From: Paraburkholderia terricola
GTDB lineage: Bacteria > Pseudomonadota > Gammaproteobacteria > Burkholderiales > Burkholderiaceae
Length of the DNA: 64,000 nucleotides
Assembly (NCBI RefSeq): GCF_900142195.1
Contig: NZ_FRAB01000014.1
Span: 1 to 64,000, forward strand
Direction: 5' to 3'
Part shown: in pieces, positions 18,556-31,187 of the stretch
How the letters are laid out: each line of letters opens with the position of its first letter
Position numbering within the stretch: position 1 is the stretch's first letter
The notes under the pieces: generated by a model
What the model saw: the letters and a program-made list of their open reading frames with translations, nothing else
Database searches by the model: none
What the model was told of the DNA's origin: nothing
Program-made: the position numbers and the translations under genes

Positions 18556-18727
18556 ATGATTCTCTCCGTCGACGATTGCAATTAGATGAGCCGACGCGTT
18601 TTTTGGCCGCGTCTGGCGGTAAAAGCAATTCAGTCTACAAAGACGAAAATTACGCCGCCGCAAATATTCAGTGTTTCTCGCCCGATATAGTGGGTTTCAC
18701 ACCACGCCACGCCACGCCACGCCGTGC

Positions 18728-21445
<2,718 letters not shown>

Positions 21446-21501
21446 GGCGTAGGTGCGAGTGATTTGCGGGCGATTGATGCGTCTGTTTCGATGGCGGGAA
21501 G

Positions 21502-21526
21502 CGGCGGCCCGGAATCCGGGCCGCCG
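21502..21526. other. intercistronic GC-rich hairpin between the metH pieces
   Basis: A perfect 11-base-pair stem (21502-21512 with 21516-21526, loop AAT) lies between the two metH genes. On the transcribed (minus) strand it is not followed by a U-run, so it is not a canonical terminator. It may stabilise or attenuate the mRNA. Confidence 0.7.
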
Positions 21527-21529
21527 TTT

Positions 21530-22600
21530 TCAGGCTGCGTCGCGGTATTGCGTCGGCCATTGGCGCGGCTTTACTTCAGCCAGCGCCTTGGCGATCGCCG
21601 CGATATGCTCCGGCGTCGTGCCGCAGCAGCCGCCGGCGATATTCACGAGGCCTGCCTGCGCGAATTCCTTCAGCAGCCCGGAGGTATCGGCGGGCAACTC
21701 GTCGAAGCCGGTGTCGCTCATCGGGTTCGGCAAGCCCGCGTTCGGATAGCACGACACGTAGGTGTCGCACAGCTTCGCCAGTTCGGCGATGTACGGGCGC
21801 ATCAGCGCCGCGCCCAACGCGCAGTTCAGGCCGAACGTGAGCGGTTTGGCGTGACGCAGCGAGTTCCAGAACGCCTCGACGGTCTGCCCCGAGAGAATGC
21901 GCCCCGACGCGTCGGTGACGGTGCCCGAAATCATGATCGGCAGACGCTCGCCGGTGTTTTCAAACAGCTCGTCGAGCGCGAACAACGCGGCCTTCGCATT
22001 GAGCGTGTCGAAGATCGTTTCGACGAGGAACAGATCCGCGCCGCCGTCGAGCAAGGCCTTGGCCTGTTCGTAGTACGCCGTGCGCAATTCGTCGAAGGTA
22101 ACGTTGCGTGCACCAGGATCGTTCACGTCGGGCGAAATGCTCGCCGTCTTGGGCGTCGGCCCGATCGCGCCGGCGACGAAGCGCGGCTTGTCGGGCGTCG
22201 AATACTTGTCGCACGCCGCGCGCGCGAGCTTGGCCGACTCGAGATTCATCTCGACTGCAAGCGCTTCCATGCCGTAGTCGGCTTGCGCCACCGTGGTCGC
22301 GCCGAACGTGTTCGTTTCGATGATGTCCGCGCCCGCGGCCAGGTATTGCTCGTGAATCTCGCGGATGATCTGCGGTTGCGTGATCGACAGCAGCTCGTTG
22401 TTGCCCTTGATGTCGCGCCCATAGTCCTTGAAGCGCTCGCCGCGATAGCGGGCTTCGTCGAGCTTGTAACGCTGGATCATCGTGCCCATTGCGCCGTCCA
22501 GGATCAGGATGCGCGACTTGAGCAGCGCGGGCAGCGCCGCGCCGCGCGTGTAGGCGGCGTCGGGACGGGCTGACGGGGCAATTTGAGCAGGCTGGTTCAT
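21530..22600 (-). CDS. metH: homocysteine S-methyltransferase domain of split methionine synthase
   Basis: The N-terminal, homocysteine- and zinc-binding module of MetH as a stand-alone 356-residue protein. It shows [17 protein letters not shown], the [10 protein letters not shown] motif and GLNCALGA with the first zinc cysteine. Near the C-terminus, [14 protein letters not shown] supplies the two adjacent zinc cysteines. It must partner with the downstream gene for methionine formation. A TACAAT -10-like box lies 42 bases upstream of the ATG on the minus strand. The split arrangement is known from related beta-proteobacteria and is not a frameshift: each part has its own start and stop and they lie in different frames. 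Confidence 0.95.
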   Translation of the reverse strand: MNQPAQIAPSARPDAAYTRGAALPALLKSRILILDGAMGTMIQRYKLDEARYRGERFKDYGRDIKGNNELLSITQPQIIREIHEQYLAAGADIIETNTFGATTVAQADYGMEALAVEMNLESAKLARAACDKYSTPDKPRFVAGAIGPTPKTASISPDVNDPGARNVTFDELRTAYYEQAKALLDGGADLFLVETIFDTLNAKAALFALDELFENTGERLPIMISGTVTDASGRILSGQTVEAFWNSLRHAKPLTFGLNCALGAALMRPYIAELAKLCDTYVSCYPNAGLPNPMSDTGFDELPADTSGLLKEFAQAGLVNIAGGCCGTTPEHIAAIAKALAEVKPRQWPTQYRDAA

Positions 22601-22641
22601 GGCGGACTTGGGCTTGCGCCGGCTTTTCTCGGGAGCCTGTC

Positions 22642-22647
22642 ATTGTA
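22642..22647 (-). promoter_or_regulatory. probable -10 element of the metH pair
   Basis: Reads TACAAT on the minus strand, with the ATG about 42 bases downstream. Upstream, at 22689-22709, CATGCCC/GGGCATG form a small hairpin. No cobalamin riboswitch consensus was recognised. Confidence 0.4.
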
Positions 22648-22725
22648 GCCGCTGCTGCCCGGTTCCGCCGGGCGCGGGCCGGAGCAACCATGCCCGCAAT
22701 CGGGGCATGCGCCGCGCGGATAACA

Positions 22726-22762
22726 AAACGGCCCAGCAAGGCAAAAGCCTGCTGGGCCGTTT
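22726..22762. terminator. bidirectional rho-independent terminator
   Basis: A long stem pairs AAACGGCCCAGCA (22726-22738) with TGCTGGGCCGTTT (22750-22762). An AGGC/GCCT inner stem and an AAAA loop complete it. It ends the DUF3567 transcript before metH. Confidence 0.85.
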
Positions 22763-22852
22763 CATGCTGCTGACCGCCTTATAAGGGCCGCTGGCGGAGC
22801 CGGACGGCGCGGTCGATGTAGGTCGCCAAAAACGTTGAGCCGAACCCTGCGG

Positions 22853-23110
22853 TTAGTGAAGAATGACCGGTTGATGCATCAGGCTGTCGAACTGGCCGAG
22901 AAATTCGTCTACTTCGTCCAGCGACGGTTCCTCTTCGATCAGCTTTTGCACGTGCTCGCGAAAACGCGCCGCCATTGCACCGTCGATGTAAATTTCGCGC
23001 TGCATGTTTTTATCGACGATCTCATAGCCACCTGACTTCATGGCCAGCGGACCTTCCTGCGGCGGAAACTCGACGACACAATAGTTGGGGCTGTTATAGA
23101 TCATTTGCAT
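22853..23110 (-). CDS. DUF3567 domain-containing protein
   Basis: An 85-residue cytoplasmic protein of a Burkholderiales-restricted family of unknown function. Conserved stretches are MQMIYNSPNYCVVEF at the start, GGYEIVDKN in the middle, and the acidic EEEPSLDEVDEFLGQFDSL near the end. It is monocistronic between the PcaD-like hydrolase and the metH pair, with its own terminator. Confidence 0.88.
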   Translation of the reverse strand: MQMIYNSPNYCVVEFPPQEGPLAMKSGGYEIVDKNMQREIYIDGAMAARFREHVQKLIEEEPSLDEVDEFLGQFDSLMHQPVILH

Positions 23111-23229
23111 GGCGACACTCCTTATTTCCGTTGGCTCCTGGCCGTTCCTGCGCCATATCTGGAGCTTGTGGTGTGGAATTCAAGGGGTGGGTCCGGGATT
23201 GACGCTCCTAAAGGTTCCGAACCTACCGG

Positions 23230-24018
23230 TTAGACCGGTCTTTCAAGAAACGTTTCAAGCAGTGCAGCAAAACGGTGAGCTTGCTCGACAGGCGCAAGAT
23301 GAGCGGCGTCGAGTAGTTCGAACTGCGCGCCTTCGATGGCGTCTGCTACCGCCTGTGTCGCAGCAGGCGGCGTGCCCGTGTCGTGGCGGCCCGCCACGGT
23401 CAAGGTTGGACAACGTATGGCTCCCAGCTTACTGCGTACGTCGAAATCGCGCAGGGCTTCGCACGCCTTGGCGTAGCCTTCCGGCAACGTATGGCTCAGT
23501 ACCTCGCTGATCTGTTCGACCGCTTCGGGGTGCGCGGCCTGAAAGCCGGGCGTCAGCCAGCGGCTCAGTGTGGCGGATACCAGCGGCGCCATCCCGTCCT
23601 GGCGGGCCGCGGCGGCGCGTTGATCGAAAAGCGCGCGGCCCTCGGGCGGCGTCCCGCCCGTGCTGTCGGCAACGGTCAACGTATCGACGCGCGAAGGGTA
23701 GTCCAGTGCGAATTGTTGCGCGACCATGCCGCCCATCGACATGCCGACCAGATGCGTGCGAGGTGCGTCGAGCGCATCGAGTAGCGCGGCGAGGTCGCGC
23801 GAAAGGTCGGCGATGGTGAAGGGTTCGCTCGATACCGCGGTTTCTCCGTGACCGCGCAGGTCGTAGCGCAGCACGGTGTAGTCGTCGCGGAAATAGCCGG
23901 CGAGCTGGTCCCACACGGACAGGTCGCCGCCGAGCTGGTGGATGAACGTGAGCCAGGGGCCGCCGCCCTCATTGCTCAGCACATAGCGCGTCTCGATGCC
24001 GTTGATGTTCACTTGCAT
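23230..24018 (-). CDS. alpha/beta hydrolase, 3-oxoadipate enol-lactonase-like
   Basis: Alpha/beta hydrolase of 262 residues. The nucleophile elbow is GMSMGG; the acid is in GRHDTGTP and the histidine in DAAHLAPVEQ. The general style and length match PcaD, which opens 3-oxoadipate enol-lactone in the protocatechuate pathway. No other pca genes are near, so the assignment stays at family level. The ATG at 24018 has an AAGGAG site 8 bases upstream; a longer frame to 24117 lacks one. Confidence 0.8.
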   Translation of the reverse strand: MQVNINGIETRYVLSNEGGGPWLTFIHQLGGDLSVWDQLAGYFRDDYTVLRYDLRGHGETAVSSEPFTIADLSRDLAALLDALDAPRTHLVGMSMGGMVAQQFALDYPSRVDTLTVADSTGGTPPEGRALFDQRAAAARQDGMAPLVSATLSRWLTPGFQAAHPEAVEQISEVLSHTLPEGYAKACEALRDFDVRSKLGAIRCPTLTVAGRHDTGTPPAATQAVADAIEGAQFELLDAAHLAPVEQAHRFAALLETFLERPV

Positions 24019-24198
24019 ACGGGCTCCTTGAAGGGAACGCAGTAGAAGGATCCATTCGCGCGCTGTAGCGGGCGTCGGACGACACGCCGTTACCACATCA
24101 TACTCAGCGCCGCGCAAACGGTTGGAACTGTTTGTGCGAGCGAGCGTTGACGCGGAAGTTTCGCGATTTGCTCGAGACCCTGCTCGGGTCCCAGGCTT

Positions 24199-25503
24199 TC
24201 AGGGCTTGATGATGCCTGGGTTATTGGCGGGATCGGACGAATCGGCGGGAGCGGGTGGCGCGGGCTCCGGCCCTTGCCCGGACGGAACCGCTGACGCGCC
24301 TGAAGGCGGCGGGCTCGCCGAATCATCAGGCGACGCCGTGCGGCCATCGCCAATACCATTGGCTCCTCCCGCATTCGACGAACCGACGGCACCACTGGCG
24401 TCGAGCTTGCCGCGCCACACCAGTTCGAATTGCGTGCCGTTCGGCTCGGTCTGCAGGATTCTCGCGGGGAGCCAGCCGAGCGAGGGCGCGAGCCACACGT
24501 CGATGCGGCGCCGGTCGCCCTCGCGGCGGGGCAGGCGTTTGAAATGGCGCGTATCGAGGTAGCCCTGAGCGGTGCGGATGGTTTCGTCGCCGATCGTCTC
24601 GACCGGCCAGTTTTCGCCGCTATCGCTATCGGCCACGAAGAATTGCCGCGTCACGCCCGGTTGGTAGGCGGCGGGATCGCCACGCACCAGGCTCGCAAGC
24701 TGCATCACCATGCTGAAACGGTCTTGCGCGCCGTCGGGCAGCGGCAGTGTGGTCGGCGTGCGCGTAAAGGCGATCTTTTTGTCGACGCGATTGAAGATCG
24801 AAATGTCTTCCGCGCGGCGGCCGCGTTTTTCGACGTACTGATCGGGCGCGAGGCCGAATGCGTCGATGCGGCCGTGGCTCGAATAGACGAATGTGCCGAC
24901 GAACGGCAACGGCACGGAGACGACCATTTCGTAGTTTTGTGCGCTGCTGGACCAGTGGATCGTGCCGGGCTGGTTACGCACGCCGTTGTAGAACGTGTCG
25001 TATTGCAGTTCGCCGGATGGCGGAACGGAGAACTTCACGCCCGGTGATGCTTGCGGTGCGCTCGCGCCTGCGGGCGCGCTGGCTGCACCGGCGCCGCTGG
25101 CACCCGCATTGGAGTTCGCATTTGCGTTCGCATTGGGGGCGCTTGCCGCGGTGTCCGATGCAGCAGCCGGAGCTTGCGTCGCCGGCTGCAACGCCGTCAG
25201 CACATGCTCGCGCGGCTTGCTTGGAACTGCCTTATGCGTCGGCGCAGGTGTTGGTGCTTGCTGCGCGGCGGTCGGTTTCCGCTCGATGCGTTCAGGCGTC
25301 AGCAGCGCGACCTGCACGGGGACACGCTCGTTATCCGACGGATTCAGCGTCGCGCGGTTGCGCTCGAACCATTGCGCGGCGATCCAGTGCAGAACGGCCA
25401 CCAGCACGAGAGCCGCAATCCACCGCCACGCGCGCGAGCCGGCGCGCTGCGCGGCGGGCGGCAGGCGGTCGGAGCGGCGGCGTGCGGTGAAGGGTGAGGC
25501 CAT
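24199..25503 (-). CDS. DUF3108 domain-containing protein, membrane-anchored
   Basis: A 434-residue protein, tentatively envelope-located. It has a cytoplasmic basic N-terminus and one transmembrane segment (about 26-45, WRWIAALVLVAVLHWIAAQW). A long Ala/Pro/Asn linker (about 85-170) follows, then a beta-rich DUF3108 domain. In that domain LQYDTFYNG, GRIDAFGLAPDQYVEKRG and FNRVDKKIAFTRT are visible. The C-terminal 50 residues are low-complexity Gly/Pro/Ala. The ATG at 25503 puts the membrane segment near the start. The N-terminal layout resembles TonB-like anchored proteins. Function is unknown. Confidence 0.8.
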   Translation of the reverse strand: MASPFTARRRSDRLPPAAQRAGSRAWRWIAALVLVAVLHWIAAQWFERNRATLNPSDNERVPVQVALLTPERIERKPTAAQQAPTPAPTHKAVPSKPREHVLTALQPATQAPAAASDTAASAPNANANANSNAGASGAGAASAPAGASAPQASPGVKFSVPPSGELQYDTFYNGVRNQPGTIHWSSSAQNYEMVVSVPLPFVGTFVYSSHGRIDAFGLAPDQYVEKRGRRAEDISIFNRVDKKIAFTRTPTTLPLPDGAQDRFSMVMQLASLVRGDPAAYQPGVTRQFFVADSDSGENWPVETIGDETIRTAQGYLDTRHFKRLPRREGDRRRIDVWLAPSLGWLPARILQTEPNGTQFELVWRGKLDASGAVGSSNAGGANGIGDGRTASPDDSASPPPSGASAVPSGQGPEPAPPAPADSSDPANNPGIIKP

Positions 25504-25804
25504 TTTTTGGCGATGAATGCGTGCGGAAGGAAGTGTCGGGATTGGACAACGCCTGTGGGCATGTGCGCGGCGGCTACCGTGAAAAACCGCCGCAAAAACC
25601 GCCGCCGAATGCCGCCGCAAAATGCCGCGAAGAACTGGCGGGCCGCATCGGCCCGCCGAGCCGCGAGGCCGGCAGCGAACGGATTCGACCGCGCCGCCGC
25701 AAACGATGTTCCGCGACGGCGAAATCGCACCCACGCCGAAGGCATCGAATCGCGTCAAGCTGGCAACGTCAGCGTGCCGGCCTTATGCCGCGCGGGCTCG
25801 AACC
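25504..25804. other. 301-base intergenic region with CCGCCGCAAAA repeats
   Basis: Between the DUF3108 start and the IclR stop. At 25587-25628 there are about three degenerate copies of a CCGCCGCAAAA/CCGCCGAATG unit. No RNA gene or clear promoter is seen. Confidence 0.5.
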
Positions 25805-26692
25805 CTAGCGGGGCGTCGCACTATACCCCAACTCATACGAGAGCTTCTGCGCGCATTCGCGCAACGCCGTATCGATCTCGCCGCCCCAGCGGATATCGAA
25901 CGCACCCTCATGGCCCAGCGCCACGATGCCGAGCGCGAGCTCGCCGGTGGAGTCGAACACCGGCATGCAGAAGGCGTGGATGGTCGGCAGCAGCATGCCT
26001 TCCACGCGTGCCGCTTCATGCCGCCGCACGTCGGCGAGCACACGCTCGACCTCTTCGTGCGTGCGCGGCCCGCCCATATGGGACGAGCGGCGCGAATCGG
26101 CCAGTTCGCGTTCGAGCATCGCCGCCGTCTTGCTCGACGGCAGATACGCGGCAAACAGCAGACCGGTCGCGGAGCCGAGCAACGGCATGACGTCGCCGAG
26201 TTTCAGCGATGCCTTGGCCGGATGGCTCGATTCCATCCAGTGAACCATTGTGGGTCCCTGATTGCCCCAGACCGCGATGCCCACTGTCAAGTCGAGCCGC
26301 TCGCGCAGTTCGGCGAGCGCAATGCGCGCGAGCTTCACGCCGTCGACGCGCGCGAGCCGCGCAAGCCCCAATTGCAACGCGAAGCCGCCCAGTTCGTAGC
26401 GACCCGACAGCGGATCTTGCGCGACCACGCCAAGGCGCAGAAAACTCACCAGATAGCGATGCGCCTTCGCCGGGCTCATGCCGGCGCGTTGCGCCAGATC
26501 GCGCAGCATCATGGCGCGCGGCTCGTGGGTCAGCACGTCGAGCAAGCGGAAACCGACTTCGATCGACTGAATGCCCGAGCGCAGTTTCTCCTCGCCGGTC
26601 TCGACGCTTTCGTCGTCGGTTTCCGGCGTATCGAGCGGCTCAGCGGAGTCGGCGTTGCTGTGAATCGCGCCGGAGCGGGCAGTTGGAGGCAT
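25805..26692 (-). CDS. IclR family transcriptional regulator
   Basis: IclR-type regulator of 295 residues. An acidic N-terminal extension (about 1-35) is followed by the winged helix (IQSIEVGFRLLDVLT, LRDLAQRAGMSPAKAHRYL). The C-terminal effector domain contains PLLGSATGLLFAAYLP and the final GHEGAFD core. It is divergent from the FAA-hydrolase gene and most likely controls it. The start is uncertain: the ATG at 26692 is used, but the Shine-Dalgarno sequence is weak and the frame remains open to 26830. Confidence 0.88.
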   Translation of the reverse strand: MPPTARSGAIHSNADSAEPLDTPETDDESVETGEEKLRSGIQSIEVGFRLLDVLTHEPRAMMLRDLAQRAGMSPAKAHRYLVSFLRLGVVAQDPLSGRYELGGFALQLGLARLARVDGVKLARIALAELRERLDLTVGIAVWGNQGPTMVHWMESSHPAKASLKLGDVMPLLGSATGLLFAAYLPSSKTAAMLERELADSRRSSHMGGPRTHEEVERVLADVRRHEAARVEGMLLPTIHAFCMPVFDSTGELALGIVALGHEGAFDIRWGGEIDTALRECAQKLSYELGYSATPR

Positions 26693-26843
26693 GAGCGAGG
26701 CGCACGGAGCGCGTTTAAACGACGGTGAGAAAGGTGCCTTGATCGGCGTGGCTCGCGGCCGAAACCTGCAGTCGCTTGGGCCGCGCCGATTCACCATCGT
26801 AGAATAGATTCCTTCCATCGTCACCAACACGGTTCACTCCCCT

Positions 26844-27827
26844 ATGAAACTTGCCACGCTGAAGGACGGCACGCGCGACGGCCAACTGATCGTCGTGTCG
26901 CGCGACCTGCATACCGCGGCCATCGCCGACGCGATCGCGCCCACGTTGCAGCGCGTGCTCGACGACTGGACCTTCTACGCGCCGCAATTGCAGGAACTTT
27001 ACGAAGCGCTCAATCAGGGCCGCGCGCGCAACACCTTCGCGTTCGACGCGAAGGAATGCATGGCGCCGCTGCCGCGCGCATTCCAATGGGCCGACGGGTC
27101 GTCGTATGTGAACCATGTCGAGCTGGTGCGGCGCGCGCGCGGCGCGGAAATGCCGTCCGAGTTCTGGACCGATCCGCTGATGTATCAAGGCGGCAGCGAC
27201 GACTTCATCGGCCCGAAAGACGATGTGCTGTGCGCGTCGGAAGCGTTCGGCATCGACTTCGAGGCGGAACTCGCCGTGATCACCACCGACGTGCCGATGG
27301 GCGCCACGCCCGACCAGGCGCTCCGAAGCGTGCGTCTGATCACGCTCGCGAACGACGTCTCGCTGCGCAATCTGATTCCCGCCGAACTGGCGAAAGGCTT
27401 CGGCTTTTTCCAGAGCAAGCCGGCCACCTCGTTCGCGCCGGTCGCCGTGACGCCCGATGAACTCGGCGAACATTGGCGCGAAGGCCGCGTGCATCGGCCG
27501 ATGATCGTCCACTGGAACGGCAAGAAGGTCGGCCAGCCGGACGCGGGCACCGACATGGTGTTTCACTTCGGCCAGTTGATCGCGCACGCGGCGAAAACGC
27601 GCAATCTGCGCGCCGGGACGATCGTCGGTTCGGGTACGGTGTCGAACAAGGACGCGAAGCGCGGCTACTGCTGTATCGCCGAGAAGCGCTGCCTGGAGAC
27701 CATCGAGCACGGCGCGCCGCAAACCGAATTCATGCGCTACGGCGATACCGTGAAGATCGAAATGTTCGATGAAGCCGGCAAGTCGATTTTCGGTTCGATC
27801 GACCAGGGCATCGCGCCGCTGGATTGA
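26844..27827 (+). CDS. fumarylacetoacetate hydrolase family protein
   Basis: FAA-hydrolase-fold enzyme of 327 residues. The acidic metal ligands fall in GIDFEAELAVIT. The family core includes TLANDVSLRNLIP, GFGFFQSKPATSFAP and the C-terminal GTIVGSGTVSN. Such enzymes cleave C-C bonds of acylpyruvates or decarboxylate and hydrate catabolic diketo acids. It starts a plus-strand run and is divergent from an IclR regulator, which suggests an inducible catabolic gene. A weak hairpin (GGCGAAA/TTTCGCC, 27831-27847) follows the stop. Confidence 0.9.
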   Translation: MKLATLKDGTRDGQLIVVSRDLHTAAIADAIAPTLQRVLDDWTFYAPQLQELYEALNQGRARNTFAFDAKECMAPLPRAFQWADGSSYVNHVELVRRARGAEMPSEFWTDPLMYQGGSDDFIGPKDDVLCASEAFGIDFEAELAVITTDVPMGATPDQALRSVRLITLANDVSLRNLIPAELAKGFGFFQSKPATSFAPVAVTPDELGEHWREGRVHRPMIVHWNGKKVGQPDAGTDMVFHFGQLIAHAAKTRNLRAGTIVGSGTVSNKDAKRGYCCIAEKRCLETIEHGAPQTEFMRYGDTVKIEMFDEAGKSIFGSIDQGIAPLD

Positions 27828-28030
27828 AGCGGCGAAAGGGTTTCGCCCGATGCCGCGGCCCCGGCGCGCCGCTACACTGACTGGCGCGGCCGCACGCCTC
27901 GGGGTGGCCCGCCGCCGTTCATCGCGAGCGTCGGCGCGCGCGGTACAAACAATCAGCAAACAAGCCGCAAAAAAAGCAGCACGACATCGGCAGTACATCA
28001 AAAAACGAAAGACCGACGTGAGGAGACAGC

Positions 28031-29269
28031 ATGCCGCGACTTGAATCCTTTGAACCTGCAACCGGAGACGCTCGCGCTTGCGCCGCGAAAGCCCGCACGG
28101 GCAAATCGCGTCTTGCGCTTCAGGGTATCGCCGCCGGACTCGGCGCCGCGCTCGCCGCGTCATGGCCCGCCCTGGCGCTCGCGCAGGTAAAGATCGGCCT
28201 CGTGTTGTCGCTGACCGGACCGGCCGCATCGCTCGGCATTCCCGCCCGTGACACGGCCACGCTGCTGCCCAGACAGATCGGCGGCCAGAGCGTCGAATAC
28301 ATCGTGCTCGACGACGCGTCCGACACCACCCAGGCGGTGCAGGACACCAAGAAGCTGATTTCGGAGAATCGCGTCGACGCGATCATCGGCTCCTCGATCA
28401 CGCCGAATTCGCTGTCGATGATCGACGTGGTCGCCGATGGCGAAACGCCGATGATCTCGCTTGCGTCGTCGGCGAAAATCATCGAGCCCGTGGACGCCAG
28501 GCGCCATTGGGTCTTCAAGACGCCGCAGACGGACGCGATGATGGCCTCGGCCATCGCCGAACACGCCAGCACGCGCGGCGTCAAGACGATTGCGTTCATC
28601 GGCCAGGCCGACGCGCTCGGCGAGACGTTCTACGTCGAGGTCGCGAAGTTCGCGCAGTTGCATCGCATCAACGTGGTCGCGAGCGAGCGTTTTAACCGCA
28701 CCGATCCGAGCGTGACCGGCCAGGTCCTCAAGATTCTCGCGACGAAGCCCGACGCGGTGGTGGTGGGCGCCGCCGGCACGCCCGCCGCGTTGCCGCCGAA
28801 GACGCTCAGGGAACGCGGCTACAAAGGGCTGATCTATCACAATCACGGCGTCGGCAACAACGACTTCCTGCGCGTGTGCGGCGCCGATTGCAACGGCACG
28901 TTCCTGCCCGCCAGCCCGGTGCTGGTGGCCGCGCAATTGCCGGCCGATCATCCCGCGAAACGCCTCGCGCTCGACTACATCGCGCGCTTCGAAGCGCTGC
29001 GCGGACCGGGCAGCGTGTCGGCGTTCGGTTCGTACACGTGGGACGCGGGCATGCTGCTCAGCAACGCCGTGCCGATCGCGCTGAAGACGGCCGCGCCGGG
29101 CACGCCAGAGTTTCGTCGCGCGCTGCGCGATGCGCTCGAAGGCACGCGCGGTCTCGCGGACACCAACGGCGTGGTCAACATGAGCGCCACCGACCACCTC
29201 GGGCTCGATCAACGAGCGCGCGTGATGGTCGAAATCAGAAACGCGAAGTGGGTTTATCAGTCGCGCTGA
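28031..29269 (+). CDS. branched-chain amino-acid-type ABC transporter substrate-binding protein (LivK-like)
   Basis: Periplasmic binding protein of the Leu/Ile/Val (type I) family, 412 residues. The basic N-terminus is long (about 28 residues) before a hydrophobic signal core ending ALALA, and the mature part starts [18 protein letters not shown]. It has the family's [17 protein letters not shown] and [13 protein letters not shown] segments. A GAGGAGA site precedes the ATG. No permease or ATPase genes are adjacent. It is sandwiched between FAA-hydrolase and enoyl-CoA hydratase genes, so it may recognise an organic acid degraded by them. Confidence 0.88.
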   Translation: MPRLESFEPATGDARACAAKARTGKSRLALQGIAAGLGAALAASWPALALAQVKIGLVLSLTGPAASLGIPARDTATLLPRQIGGQSVEYIVLDDASDTTQAVQDTKKLISENRVDAIIGSSITPNSLSMIDVVADGETPMISLASSAKIIEPVDARRHWVFKTPQTDAMMASAIAEHASTRGVKTIAFIGQADALGETFYVEVAKFAQLHRINVVASERFNRTDPSVTGQVLKILATKPDAVVVGAAGTPAALPPKTLRERGYKGLIYHNHGVGNNDFLRVCGADCNGTFLPASPVLVAAQLPADHPAKRLALDYIARFEALRGPGSVSAFGSYTWDAGMLLSNAVPIALKTAAPGTPEFRRALRDALEGTRGLADTNGVVNMSATDHLGLDQRARVMVEIRNAKWVYQSR

Positions 29270-29324
29270 ACGGGTTTTTAGCGCAGCGGTTTCAACCGAT
29301 GCATCGATCGACGGATTACCTGCC

Positions 29325-30221
29325 ATGTCTCACGCACCCCATCGCAACGACGCGCATTACGCGCACTACCAGGCGCTTCAATTGCACCGCCATCCGCACG
29401 GCGTGCTCGAAGTCGTGATGAGCGGCGAGGGCGCGAACCGCAGCGCACTCGCCACCGCCGACGCGCGGATGCATTTCGAGCTCGCGGAAATCTGGCGCGA
29501 CATCGATCGGGATCCTCAAGTGCGTGTCGCGATCATTCGCGGCGAAGGCAAGGGCTTTTCGGCGGGCGGCGATCTGCAACTGGTCGAGGACATGGCGACC
29601 GATTTCGACGTGCGCGCGCGCGTGTGGCGCGAGGCACGCGATCTGGTCTACAACGTCATCAACTGCAGCAAGCCGATCGTCTCGGCGATGCACGGCCCGG
29701 CGGTCGGCGCGGGGCTCGTGGCGGGCCTGCTCGCCGATATCTCGATCGCGGCGAAGACGGCGCGCATCATCGACGGGCATACGCGTCTGGGCGTCGCCGC
29801 CGGCGATCACGCGGCGATCATCTGGCCGCTGCTGTGCGGCATGGCGAAAGCGAAGTATTACCTGATGCTGTGCGAGCCGGTGAGCGGCGCGGAAGCGGAG
29901 CGGATCGGCCTCGTATCGCTCGCGGTCGACGAAAACGATCTGCTGCCCAAGGCCTTCGAGGTCGCGCGCAAACTGGCCGACGGCTCGCAAACGGCGATTC
30001 GCTGGACCAAGTATGCGTTGAACAACTGGCTGCGCTCGGCGGGGCCGGCGTTCGATACGTCGCTCGCGCTGGAGTTCATGGGGTTTGCCGGGCCGGATGT
30101 GCGCGAAGGCGTGAGTTCGCTGCGCGAGCGGCGCGCGCCCGACTTCGGCGGAGCGGATCCGTGGAGTGGGCGGCCGCAAAAGTCGGCCCGCGGCGCTGCG
30201 TCGGACGACGAGAATTCCTGA
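29325..30221 (+). CDS. enoyl-CoA hydratase/isomerase family protein
   Basis: Crotonase-fold protein of 298 residues. The oxyanion-hole motif [14 protein letters not shown] is present, with the second loop [21 protein letters not shown]. The glutamate positions normally used for hydration are not obvious: the second region reads [15 protein letters not shown]. Acid/base chemistry may therefore differ from classical hydratases. The C-terminus is extended and polar. It lies 55 bases after the LivK-like gene on the same strand. Confidence 0.88.
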   Translation: MSHAPHRNDAHYAHYQALQLHRHPHGVLEVVMSGEGANRSALATADARMHFELAEIWRDIDRDPQVRVAIIRGEGKGFSAGGDLQLVEDMATDFDVRARVWREARDLVYNVINCSKPIVSAMHGPAVGAGLVAGLLADISIAAKTARIIDGHTRLGVAAGDHAAIIWPLLCGMAKAKYYLMLCEPVSGAEAERIGLVSLAVDENDLLPKAFEVARKLADGSQTAIRWTKYALNNWLRSAGPAFDTSLALEFMGFAGPDVREGVSSLRERRAPDFGGADPWSGRPQKSARGAASDDENS

Positions 30222-30377
30222 GGCGCGGCGGCGCGCGGCCTACGCAGCGTATCAAGATGCGCCGGCAAAAAACGGCCACGAGCGAGACGCAAAAGCAGGC
30301 GCCTCGCACGGTATCATCGAATCAGACGCGCGCGGGACGGCGCTATTTCCTTCCCTTCAAGCAGCGAGGCGACAAGC

Positions 30378-31187
30378 ATGACCGATACACCTGGCTCCAC
30401 GCCGCCCTTTCCCGGCTTCCCTGGCTTTCCGCCCGCTGAAATGCTCGACCAGATGTGGGGCATGATGCGGCTCTCTCCGTTCGGCTCGGCTTTTTCCGGC
30501 GCGCAACCCGGCGCCGGCCTCGGGCCGTCGCTCTCGATGATGTCCGACATGATGGCGCCGCTCACCAGCGTCGAGGAACTCGACAAGCGCATTACCGACA
30601 TGCGCGCCGTCGAGCAATGGCTCAAGCTCAATCTGAGCATGTTGCAGTCCGCCATTCAGGCGCTCGAAGTGCAGCGCGCGACGCTCGCCACGTTGCGCGC
30701 GTTCGGCGCGTTCGCGCAGGCGTCGATGGAACAGCCGGCTGCATCCGCCGCGCCGAGCCCGTCACCGGCGACCGGCTGGCCGCATTCCGACGCGCCGCGT
30801 CCAGCCTCTAGCAGTGCCGGGCCATCGGGGGCATCGTCTCCGGGCGCGGCCGAATCGGCGGGCGATCAGGACGAGGCCCCCGCGACCACTCCCTTCGACG
30901 CCTCCGCGTGGTGGAACCTGCTGCAATCCCAGTTCAATCAGATCGCCCAATTCGCGATGACACAGCCCGCGGCGGGCGCCGCAACAGACAGTTCGCCGAC
31001 GGAGTCCCCGGAAGAGGAGGCGAAAGCGCCGGCGTCGGAAGGCGCGCAACCGCCTGACGCGCGCGAGGAGCCCGAGTCGGTGCCGCGAGCCGCGCCCAGG
31101 CGACCGGCGGCGAAGCGGGCATCGACATCCACGAAGCGCGCGGGCAGCGCGAGCGTGAGCCCGCGAGTCGCGAAAAAGTCGGTTTGA
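30378..31187 (+). CDS. phaM: PhaM family polyhydroxyalkanoate granule regulatory protein
   Basis: A 269-residue PhaM-type protein. In Cupriavidus necator, PhaM activates PHA synthase, sits on PHB granules and tethers them to the nucleoid. Here residues 1-125 form the conserved part (PPAEMLDQMWGMMRLSPFGS, VEELDKRITDMRAVEQWLKLN). A Ser/Pro/Ala linker with one short conserved patch (FDASAWWNLLQSQFNQIA) follows. The C-terminus is a histone-H1-like Lys/Arg/Ala/Pro tail fit for DNA binding. The organism is therefore probably a PHB producer. Confidence 0.88.
   Translation: MTDTPGSTPPFPGFPGFPPAEMLDQMWGMMRLSPFGSAFSGAQPGAGLGPSLSMMSDMMAPLTSVEELDKRITDMRAVEQWLKLNLSMLQSAIQALEVQRATLATLRAFGAFAQASMEQPAASAAPSPSPATGWPHSDAPRPASSSAGPSGASSPGAAESAGDQDEAPATTPFDASAWWNLLQSQFNQIAQFAMTQPAAGAATDSSPTESPEEEAKAPASEGAQPPDAREEPESVPRAAPRRPAAKRASTSTKRAGSASVSPRVAKKSV

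Noticed and set aside
22601..22852. Cobalamin or SAM/SAH riboswitch upstream of metH
   Set aside because: Only a small 7-base-pair hairpin and the upstream gene's terminator are present; no B12-box or SAH-type core was recognised.
26795..26815. IclR operator between the IclR and FAA-hydrolase genes
   Set aside because: A weak GAAT-AG-ATTC palindrome is present but too short to distinguish from chance.
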